The notes under the pieces are model-generated. The model worked only from the letters and a program-made list of their open reading frames with translations, was not told the DNA's origin and did no database searches. A stretch of 64,000 bases of DNA from Coprinus comatus (Eukaryota > Basidiomycota > Agaricomycetes > Agaricales > Agaricaceae). The stretch is taken from positions 124,001 to 188,000 of the forward strand of contig JAWPGT010000028.1 in the NCBI GenBank assembly GCA_034638255.1. The letters are read 5' to 3'. Position 1 is the first letter of the stretch. The number at the start of each line of letters is the position of its first letter. Below are positions 11,795-20,962 of the stretch, piece by piece. A program made the translations under genes and the position numbers.

Positions 11795-13305
11795 ATGAAA
11801 TGCGCCAAACGTGTCTTCCGATGTTTTCGAGCTCTAGAAAGAATCGGAGATAGAATCACAGGCGCAGCTGGTCCTTACTTTGTTGCCCTCGCTGTCCTAC
11901 TGATAACCACTGGAACTGTTTGTTTTTGTGAGCATTAAATCAGTGGCAATTCCTCAGACACCCACTAAAACTTGAATTGCAGTCGACGTCATTGCACCTA
12001 CCCTCAATTACCGTTTTATTACTCTTCCACTATGTCTTCTAATTGCAGTAAACATGCTTATGCACTACTTCTACGTGTGTACCATACGGCCAGGTTATGT
12101 TAATGATGACCAGAACCTACGCAACCAACACCGTGGTTTTCTCTGGGCCAAAAGAAAATCAAAACGAACGGGTGACATTGGCGGTGTCTTGACGGCACCA
12201 TCCAGAGTAAGCGGTGTACATGTAACACGCGCTGAAACGAGCAAGTGTCGCAAATGTAACCAGCTTAGACCAGAAGTATGTCTTTCTTTGTGTTTTGCGC
12301 GCTTCCTGTACTGATAATTACTGAGAGGGCTCACCATTGTCGTATTTGCAACCACTGTGTGTTGAAATATGATCACCATTGTCCTGTGAGTGTTGGATTC
12401 TCGGTATATCGAACTTACACTCACCTCCTTCCTTAGTGTATGTATTTTTGTTGGATATATGCGCAGTTTTCTGATCGATATGATAGGGATCAACCAATGT
12501 GTTGGATTACACAATGAACGCCATTTTGTCCTCTTCCTGTAAGTGTTTTCGTTCAAAGTAGATTCTGTAACTGACTAGTTCCGTAGCATCTATCTTGCAG
12601 TAGCCTCTTTTTGCTACGGGGTACTAGGCTGGCCCTTTCTTCTCGAATCTCTTGGTGTAACATATACTACTTTGGAGGTATGTTCCTAGCAAAAATATCT
12701 TAAGTTTTGGTCGTTGATCAGGATACAGCCCTGGCCTTATCACGTTCCCGAGATCGCTTTTGCCATGATATACATCCTCGCATTAGTTATGTGTCTAGCC
12801 GTAGGGATCATGGGTGGCTACCATGTTTGGGGAATCTCGCATGGAGAAACTTCTGTTGAGGGACAAGATCACGAAGTTTATCGCGATAGAGCCAAGCAAA
12901 GAGGGGAGGTAAGCAATTGAACGCATTTATCCATTTTCGAGCCACTGAAAAGTTCGGTGTAGCGCTTTGTGAATTCTTATGATTTGGGGTAAATCAATTA
13001 TCTACTATTCCTTTTTCTGTATGCATGTAAACTCACATTCCAACAGCAAACGAAAGAACCTGGAACTATTCTTCAACATCGGAGAGAGTGGATAGTAAGT
13101 TTTTTTGTATGTGTTTATTTTATCTCCCTTATTAACTTCCGAACTTGATGTTAGCCCTTGGTATACCTTAATTGTTCCACTACGGATAATGCCATACACG
13201 GATGGATACTCGTGGGCTCGTCAAGATGGATATGATAGACATATTGGTATTCAAGAAGGGGATGAACTAACTGATGAAGCAGAGGAAGAAGATCTTGATG
13301 GTTGA
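11795..13305 (+). CDS. DHHC-type protein S-acyltransferase (palmitoyltransferase), one apparent 1-nt deletion
   Basis: Transfers palmitate to cysteines of membrane-associated proteins, in Golgi, ER or vacuolar membranes. Exon 1 (ATG at 11795, [18 protein letters not shown]) leads into two hydrophobic helices. The cysteine-rich domain follows ([10 protein letters not shown], then [20 protein letters not shown] and [17 protein letters not shown]), so the catalytic DHHC is present. Two further helices come next, then the conserved tail [12 protein letters not shown], a mini-exon RFVNSYDLG near 12965, [12 protein letters not shown] and [14 protein letters not shown], ending at 13305. There are about nine exons. 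The splice from DHHCP (ends 12385) to INQ (acceptor at 12486) is out of phase by one base, and the invariant Trp after DHHCP cannot be encoded. All other junctions are in frame. This is either a base-calling error or a recent lesion. Confidence 0.88.
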
Positions 13306-13865
13306 AAAGGGGAAAATATACCATGCTAACTCATGTATCTATCTCTCGGACGCTCGACTTCGGAATTCAACTATGCTGTGTAATTGCTTAGAATACCTTT
13401 TTGTTAGAGGTAAGTGTTATTTTTTCCTTGACTCTTACTTTGTTCGTCCCTATACGATAAAAGATGACATTTGCCGGGGCCATATGACTCTTCGAAGCGT
13501 TTGAGACCTACTTGTGGGTACTGAACGCTTGGGAAGTTGGTTGATTTATGACCGGTTTAGCCTTTCGGGGTTCTCTTTATGAGAGACAATCCAGATGCTT
13601 GCTCTGATACTTTGTTCCGTTGAAAACTAATTCTAATTGATTGCTGATCAGTTTTTGGTTTTTGTAGATGTAATATTATATATTTTTGCTAATTCCATGT
13701 AGTTGCACTTTATCCACTCTATCTCCTGCTTATAAACATCACCGAAATACCTCGCAAGAGTAAGGTGTACATCTGTGTAAGTAGATAGATGACATCGACA
13801 ACCTCGCGAGTGTACGTAAGATGAAGATCTCCTTCCGAATTTACTAGGGAGATGGAGATGGAGGA
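13306..13865. other. intergenic, nothing recognised
   Basis: 3' flank of the DHHC gene, with T-rich stretches and no supported gene. Confidence 0.4.
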
Positions 13866-13869
13866 AGTG

Positions 13870-14345
13870 AGAGGTATGTCCGGAGGAGAGGACCAAGGTA
13901 GTTCTGAAGGCCGTCCAAGTGTACGATAACATCTGCTGGGTATAATTGATTGAGGCATTTACTCTGACGGTGATTCTGAAGACTTCGAGAATCTGCAAAT
14001 GATTCCGCAGTTTTTCGAGCTTCCAAAGTAATATGAACATGGTGACGTTGGGCGCGGTAATACGTGTGTGATAATACAAAATTTAAATTACCGATGATAT
14101 CGATATTCCAGATGAAACTCCCATGACAAACCTCGAGGCTTTAGTGAAAGATCATCTGTCTATTAAAGCGTCTCAGATTTTCATGCTAGATAACACAGAA
14201 GCTAGAGCATGCTGCGGAGAAGCAATGATTACATCTATACTATTGGTCATTGTAGAAGTTCCACCGGGTTTTGCATCCATTTGTTTCGTAGAATTGTGAC
14301 TTACATATAAAATGTAGACAGACCTCTAGGTCCGTTCCCTCAGTA
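13870..14345 (+). repeat. upstream arm of the inverted duplication (partner 4130-4520) with S2-like block
   Basis: The part from about 13960 to 14345 is the inverted counterpart of the region 5' of copy B. The part at 13870-13985 matches the S2 repeat in reverse orientation. A plus-strand frame here ends EDFENLQMIPQFFELPK with a stop at about 14034, conserved with the frame ending at 4453. No complete upstream gene could be rebuilt. Confidence 0.55.
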
Positions 14346-14379
14346 GATAACCCCCCTTCATCAATTTCATCATACCAAC

Positions 14380-15269
14380 ATGTCCTTCGCTCCAGGATTA
14401 TTCCATGTCTACTTCATCGGTGTAGATCCAAATTCAAACCAAAACTATACCCAAAAAAGTCCTTTGGTAATTAAGCCCTCCTCTTTTGTAATTTGATTTT
14501 TTTTAACTAATGTGTCCTTATGATTGAATAATATGTCCACCACGATTGAACATCCTAGTATCTCGTAACATTTTCTTCCCGTTCCGAAGCCGACAATTAT
14601 TGGAGATACCTTCCATACTCTTATCCAAACAACATGGACAAATTTCGTCGATTTAATCCTCAGCTCATTAAGGCACCACTTCCTAACCTCGAAAATGGAT
14701 GGAAGTGTATTATCCAAACATTAAAGGATGAATATCAAGTTCAACAAACGAAGATACCACTTATTGCTCCTTCTAATCAACATTTGGATAACATAAACGG
14801 TTTAAAAAGTGTGTATATTAGTATCATTTTACAATAAGAATAAAATAGTAAACATTCATACAGGTGTTACATTCATTGTGCTTCACGTAACAAGCGAGAA
14901 TGCTATTGGCATGCACCAATCGTTAAAGGGAGGCCTAGTGGCATTGTTTATACTCGTGAAGGCAATTACCACCAAAAATTCCTGATTAGACGAGCTTCAC
15001 GAGCCACACCACTACATTACAATTTTAGGCCGGAAGAAGACGTTTTAATTGCTGGGGATTATGTTAATATTTTCCATTTGAATGATGTCAAGGTAGTTGT
15101 AAAGTGGCGATTAGGAAATCAGGGGGTAGAGTTGTATTGCGAAACCTACTCTGGTGACACTCCACAGGAACCAAATGAGAAATTCAAGTTTTCATTCTTT
15201 ACCGATGGAAGGCCAAATGACTCGGAATGGGCTTGGGAACATGGAGATTCTTGGGAATTCGAAAGTTGA
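14380..15269 (+). CDS. copy C of the duplicated 3-exon family, unknown function
   Basis: Exon 1 (ATG 14380) encodes MSFAPGLFHVYFIGVD and ends SPL at a GTAATT donor. Exon 2 starts at about 14551 with YLVTFSSRSEADNYWRY, includes PQLIKAPLPNLENGWKC and ends shortly after NING. Exon 3 starts near 14866 (CYIHCASRNK) and ends SWEFES-stop at 15269. The product is about 245 residues, soluble, with no signal peptide. Exon order and splice positions match copy B, and all exons are open, so this copy looks functional. The end of exon 2 is ambiguous: a GTATAT donor gives the right phase but adds two residues compared with copy B. The function is unknown. The conserved C-terminal pattern K..FSFF.DGRPNDS..W..G.SWEF is the best search key. 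Confidence 0.65.
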
Positions 15270-16170
15270 TTTTGTGTACAAGGTTTTGTAGCGGGGCGGT
15301 TAGTTGAGGATGTGTATTTGAGTTGCCGACTTTGCAAACACATTTGCGAATGTGAGAACGTCTTCCTCACAATTATAAGGGATAGAAGAGACAGACGGAT
15401 AGACAGACAGACAGAGGCTGATACAGTAGTCATCCCAAATGGTAAGGAGTCCATTGTTCTTGAAGAAAGGTCGAATTGCGGAGGTTCCGTTCACCCTACA
15501 CACAAGAAAACCAAATGCTCATCCATGTCCTAGATTTTCCTCTCTCCCTCAAGGAGATAGACAGAGGATCGGCGCATGGATGAAAAATAATAATCGATAA
15601 AGCCCAAATTTGGTGCGTTTGGGCTTTGGGACAGGTTTAGATTTTCGCTGCTCGTCCGTGTTTGCTTTTAGGGGGGACGAGGGAGCGGAGACGGAACAAA
15701 CAAAAAACAGGACTTCTCTCTCGTGTTATACCAATGCGTCACCGTAGTGTACACATTGAGAGTATTATCACGTCAAGTTCCTTGAGACGCGATACTCAAC
15801 GTCACTAGCACAACACATGCATTTCCAACAGCATGTGACAAAAAGAACGACACACCATGCAAGTTTTTTTTTTGCCCACAAAAGAGGCGAGAGACACGAA
15901 TGGTTTCCAAAACTTCCAATTGAATCCCAGCTCCCTTCATCCCCCCCAAAAAAAATGTTCATCCATTACCTCTCGGGGACAAGATAATAATGTAGACAAG
16001 AGGTCGGTGGGTAAAGGAAAGGATATAGATATGTACATCAGCCAAGTTTTCCAACAAACCCAAGTCTTGTTCAGGGTTGACGAAAACACGGCTTTCCTCG
16101 TACTACCAACACGTTTTTATTATCCAAGTGATGTTATAAATGTTGAGGGAAGGTTCTAAAATGGGGTTAG
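15270..16170. other. intergenic with short tandem repeat
   Basis: No supported gene. A GACA microsatellite (GACAGACAGACAGA core) lies at about 15395-15415, and A-rich and C-rich runs at 15860-15955. Frames here are biased by these runs and are not credible. Confidence 0.4.
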
Positions 16171-16174
16171 GAGG

Positions 16175-16985
16175 TCCCCTAACTCCTTAAACGCGTAATT
16201 GGTGCCGTTTTGTATTGCAAAGAATGAACGATGCTTGTTTGAACTATTCCCCGATACAGACCTATTCCAATTTTCCAACAAGAGACATAACCTTGGTATA
16301 TAGTGTACCACCCCAATTCCAAAATACATCATGTAAGTATACCTGTAAATTATGTCAGAATCGTGGAGATCCATGATGAGGTTGTGTAAACGTACTGGAG
16401 GACTCTTGTTTTAGGATCTCTCTCACCATCACCCACTTAAGCACCCTACGCACGTCACATCATAAACCTTTTTGAGTACTCTGTAACGCATTGACACCAT
16501 CCAGATAATCATGAAACATGTCTACGTGTATCTTCAACATCATGAATACCACCTCCGAAGGAAATTCTTTGCCCATGCGACCTCAAGATGCTCTTGAACG
16601 CTTCATTGATATTTCCTAATGCCTAAACGCGTGTTGTGCAGTTGGCATTGTGAAGTACGAGTGACATTTGTTGAACTATTTCCCGAGTCCCGACACAGTC
16701 GATTGCAACAAGACGTAATTTTGGCATTGTATATCATCCAAACTCAACATTCACCATGTATACTGCGAGTTATGTCAGATTATGGAAAACCAGGAGAAGT
16801 TGCAAACGTACTGGATGAATTTATTTAAGATCTCCACTTAGGCGCCCCATGCGTCTTTACAAGCCTTTGATCACGTCTATCACATCTCTTTGACGCGTTA
16901 CCGCCACCCAGAGAACCATGGAGCATGTCTACATGTATCTCCAACATCGTGTAAGATCCAGGAATGCGGAAGGTCTTGGAGAATG
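16175..16985 (+). repeat. tandem duplication, two diverged ~430-bp units
   Basis: Unit 1 (about 16175-16600) and unit 2 (about 16610-16985) share, in order and with offsets of 406-432 bp, TTAAACGCGT or CTAAACGCGT, GAACTATT.CCCGA, TTATGTCAGA, AACGTACTGGA, CACTTA.GC.CC, and CATGTCTAC.TGTATCT.CAACATC. In unit 2 a 69-codon frame (16619-16828) starts MPKRVLCSWHC and includes LRVMSDYGKPGEVANVLDEF. The corresponding frame in unit 1 is broken. This suggests that the repeated unit was once coding, but no family is recognised. Confidence 0.6.
16619..16828 (+). CDS. hypothetical 69-residue frame in the tandem repeat
   Basis: ATG at 16619 to the stop at 16828. The translation has a plausible mixed composition (MSDYGKPGEVANVLDEF near the end) and may be one exon of an ankyrin-, tetratricopeptide- or F-box-like protein, but nothing confirms this. 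The paralogous unit 1 has lost the frame. Probably a relic. Confidence 0.2.
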   Translation: MPKRVLCSWHCEVRVTFVELFPESRHSRLQQDVILALYIIQTQHSPCILRVMSDYGKPGEVANVLDEFI

Positions 16986-17549
16986 TGGTGTGCGATATCC
17001 ATGGTCGACAACGTTGAACGTTGAACGTTTGGACCCTAGGGATCCCAGAAGCGCAGGAAAGGTCCAAGTCGTAATCTTCATATCCACGAGGGGGAAGATC
17101 GTTCTTCACGGGGGTGGGGTGAGGATGTTCTGAATTGCAAAAAAAAAAAAAAAAAAAATCATGAATAAAACAAAATGTCAAGGAACTCGTCAGGAACACT
17201 TCTTTCCTCGATTGACAACACATATTCTACACCCCACCCCACCTTCTACCCAAGAGAAGTAACATAACTCATTGTTAAAGCGCCCACTACCAACATTCCT
17301 TTCCAACGATATCCAGTGGCCTAGGTCTCTTTATGAGACGATGTTCTTGAATTTGATTGGAGCTGCTGCGGCAGTGATAAGGTAGTCATCCGTACAATGT
17401 AACGAGAAGAGATTTCTTTTGAAGGAGAAGTCTCGAGAAGAAGCGATGAGTCGTGGCTGGCAACAAACATGAGCTTCAGAGAAAGTAGACTAATTGAAGT
17501 GTTTGGGGAGCTCACTGCCATAGATGCACCGCCCACTTATACGTAAACA

Positions 17550-17810
17550 CTCTCGCATTTCAGTACAGAGAAAGTTAGAGCGCAGAGGAGAGGATCGAGG
17601 TACCTGAAGGTGGGAAGAGTAGTTGGTTGTATATTATAGCCCAGGCCGTAACATTTTTATAGCCATCGTTAAGGAGTCTAGCAAGGTCTTAGCTGAGACG
17701 TAGGCATTTGAAAAGGAGCGAATATACTCACTGATGAGAATGAAAGCGGTAAACGAGAGATGGGAAGTTCTCACGATACCTTATCTTCTCCTCATAACAA
17801 TCACCACATC
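17550..17810 (+). repeat. dispersed repeat copy S3
   Basis: The segment at 17660-17800 matches S1 and inverted S2. After an apparent acceptor TAG it reads FEKERIYSLM in one frame. The 17570-17620 part resembles the S2 and 13.9-kb block (GAGGAGAGGA.C.AGGTA). Frames break within a few tens of codons, so this copy is decayed. Confidence 0.5.
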
Positions 17811-18540
17811 AAAGGTGTATGTGGGGGGCTAAATTGGATCATAAACATCTTACTGATACTCAGATACATATATACAATGTACTCTGGAAATTACTATGTG
17901 CATACTAAAATGCGTCGTAGAGGAAGTTCACACTTCCAAGATTTATAAATGGTGTCATTTCTGTCTTAACTGAAACAGGGTGGATTAACACACGAGGGGT
18001 ATAGAACCAACTTTGAAGGTATGCTGTGCTGTAGAGAAGCTTCGATTAACTGGAATTCGTATTGTACTAGAAACTCCAAACGAAGAGCCGGAACGCTAGT
18101 ACTGAATCTGATGAAGATGTGTTGATAGGGCAATGATTTAATTATGTGGATACATTTGTGGTCCCAAGTATTCTCCCTTTTAAAAAAAAACAGTCGGTAA
18201 CAATACGTTCTTACTACTGTCCATAAAATATATGATCTACTTGAACGTCCTGCAGAACTACAGAAGAACAAAATTAAAGAAGTACATTTATATTTAGCAT
18301 ATATCATAAACCTACGAGTTCTACCTAAGCGCTTGGAAGGATTTAAAAAAAGAAAAAAATCAATCGATATCGATATCGATAGGATGAATCATGACTGTAG
18401 AAAACATAAAAACGTCCAACCCTATAAACGCATTTCAATTCTCTTAAAACCCTTTGGTCTCCTCCACATACTTACTATCCCTCATTAAACACTCTCCGTG
18501 ATATAACCATTACACTCTTAGTCCTTACATAAAATCAATC
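17811..18540. other. 5' flank of copy D, nothing else recognised
   Basis: A/T-rich sequence with a short ATCGAT-ATCGAT-ATCGAT run near 18362. No supported gene. Confidence 0.4.
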
Positions 18541-19452
18541 ATGTCTCATGGTCCAGGCTTATTTCACGTTTACTTCATCGGAATTGGTAGTATCAACTTT
18601 AATTATACTCACGACAGTCCTTTGGTAAGTCCTATTAAACATATCCATATCCACATTCTAATTTTTCTCATATATTCTTCTGTGGAATAAGTATCTAGTC
18701 ACATTTTCCTCTCGTAACGAAGCCGATAATTGGTGGAGAGCAATTCAACTCTCATCACTATCCAATTCAATCAAACTTCATCGATTCACTCCACAATTGA
18801 TCATGGTACCATTACCCAACATTCAAGACGGATGGAAATGTATCATCCAAACATTAAAGGATAACTTCAATCCAACAAAACCAATTGTTGCTATACCTGA
18901 TTTTCTCGTACAGATCATGTAAATGGTGGAGAGTAAGTTGTTCATCTGATATCGTTCTGAAAATTTTTTTTTTAATTAATTTTTATTGCTTAGATATTAT
19001 ATTCGTACTGCCGCCAAACCACATCGATTTTAGCACATCAAGAATCTAGTTGTAGCTCTGGATACCATGCCAAAAACAGGCCAATACGATTCCGATCGTT
19101 TACCACCAACACGATTCATAATCAACAGGTTAAAACCGACAATCTCACGAATGTACAGGATGAAGATATTTTAATAGGAGACGACGATGTGGAAATACTT
19201 GTTACTCAAAGGAAAATCGGACAGAAACCTGTACATCTTGTTATGAAACCTATCGTGTTGGAAAACGATAGTAATAATGTAACAGATTTCAAAGGTTTCA
19301 CTGTATCGATGTCCACGAGTAATGTGCTTGACTTAGACTCGTTGAGTACCTTTAAATTTTCGTGGTTTGAAAATGGGTTTCGATTCTATGATATTGAATC
19401 GTTTGTTGGTGTGGTTCCTGGTAAAGGGCAACGATGGGAGTTGGTGCGGTAA
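18541..19452 (+). CDS. copy D of the duplicated family, divergent and possibly altered
   Basis: Exon 1 (ATG 18541) encodes MSHGPGLFHVYFIGIG and ends SPL at a GTAAGT donor, as in copies B and C. Exon 2 begins YLVTFSSRNEADNWW and includes PQLIMVPLPNIQDGWKC and IIQTLKDNF. The expected LDNING end of exon 2 appears only in another frame (DHVNGG). Staying in frame requires a GTACAG donor after PDFL. Exon 3 then reads LYSYCRQ, continues through DEDILIGDDDVEIL and ends FKFSWFENG and RWELVR at 19452. The C-terminal DGRPNDS motif is lost. It is more diverged than B and C. It is either an older functional paralogue with a changed splice site or a frame-shifted pseudogene. Confidence 0.5.
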
Positions 19453-20772
19453 TTGGTCTTGTAAGAATACAACAAGAGTTTCTTGTGTATATATGCTGAC
19501 TTCTATAGTACAATAGTAACATCAAAGTGTCCCATGTAGAGGTGGAAGAATTCATTAAATACTCAGAAAAAAAAAAGAGAACAACACACAATTTAGTCGA
19601 ATTCCCTCGATGTGTTAATGGTCTCGTTCAAAGAGGCGAGTGTATTTGGCCACAACGCAGTTGTTAGTCTATGCAAACTATGCGCGGCACATAGTTCTGA
19701 TGGATAGTAGATGGGTGGATGACTGTGCAGTTCAAACATTCAGGTGTTCGACTTTTGAGATTCGACTTGGAGGTTAACGTCTTGCTATAACGCACAGTGA
19801 TCAGATCAACTAACCGATTCGGACATTAGCTTTGATGTCGTTGACGTCGTCCCAAGTCGCAATCTGAAATTGAAAACCGATTATAAGCGTTGAGGCTTTA
19901 CCAACCATTGGCATCTGGTTCTGGGACTGTATCTCCGATATCGAAAGGTTTAAAACTTCTCCATCTTATATATCAGTAAGACATTAGTGACGTCAATGCG
20001 TAACATGTTTACAGGGTGTTTGCCTATAAATTCGAATTATTTTTGAGCGTCTTTGCCATTGAAAGTTCGTGTGCAGTCTTTCAAATATTATACACGGCTT
20101 GAAGTAATATATATAACTGTTTCGTAGTAGAGTTACTTGGGGTTTTTCATAAACGTAGCCAGAACCTCGTAGATGCGAGACACTTTGTAGGAAGCCTTCT
20201 TTGTTTATGTGATCTACTGCATGATAAATTATGCTGTGACTACAATTCCCTTCTCCCACTTCTATATGTCAGATAATAAATTTCAATTAACATACACAAG
20301 AAACTCCTTGCAAAGCTAAGAAGCCAAGACCTCAACCAAAGGACACAAACCCAAATACCCAGCTACACTTGATAAATGGGCTACTCTGCAAACTGTCGCA
20401 TGAAGCCTGAGATAATTTGGATCAGGTGATTCAAGGTTGGTGGTAGCAGAGAAAGTGATACGACGTTGTAAGTGTGTGGCTTCCCTATAATTCAGAAAAA
20501 GGGTTAATGAGAAAAAAGAATTATGTCAAAGTTGATTTGTTTGGCAATCTGGGGTTGTTATCGCTGACGAGTTCAGCGAGAACGTCAATCTGATCAAAAC
20601 TGTTAAAGATGCTCCAAATGGAAGTAATCTAGCCATCGCATATACATTAAGTGCACTTCGTTTCCACCAACAGCGGCTTCATCCTCTAGAAAGGTTGCAT
20701 ACGATGAAAGTTGTTCCCATGCCGCCATGCTAATTAATCGTCACGAGACTGTGACACTAAAGTTATAGTAGA
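19453..20772. other. intergenic, nothing recognised
   Basis: No supported gene between copy D and the DSN1 upstream region. Confidence 0.4.
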
Positions 20773-20778
20773 ACGCGT
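20773..20778. promoter_or_regulatory. ACGCGT (MCB-like) element upstream of DSN1
   Basis: A single ACGCGT hexamer about 190 bp before the DSN1 start. In yeasts this sequence (MluI cell cycle box) binds MBF for G1/S expression. One copy is weak evidence. Confidence 0.2.
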
Positions 20779-20962
20779 GGACCCAAAAAGGTAAGAGGGC
20801 GATGTTCCCACGTTTTGGATATGTTGATCAGGTAAACGTGGGAATGTGTGATTGAGACTCCGATCACGGTAGGTTTGCTCTGTTCCTCATCGTCAGCGAC
20901 GACCTCGAACCTCTCTCTGTGGCTACCTCTTCATGTCAAGAAACTCGACGATTACGATTCCC

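Noticed and set aside
12095..12556. 153-codon minus-strand frame across the DHHC gene
   Set aside because: Antisense shadow of the cysteine-rich domain exons; no family features.
15395..15415. GACA repeat as a possible CRISPR or telomere-like element
   Set aside because: A simple 4-bp microsatellite without spacers or telomeric motif.
16825..17223. 132-codon minus-strand frame
   Set aside because: Crosses an 18-20 bp A run giving poly-Phe and overlaps the tandem repeat; composition is not protein-like.
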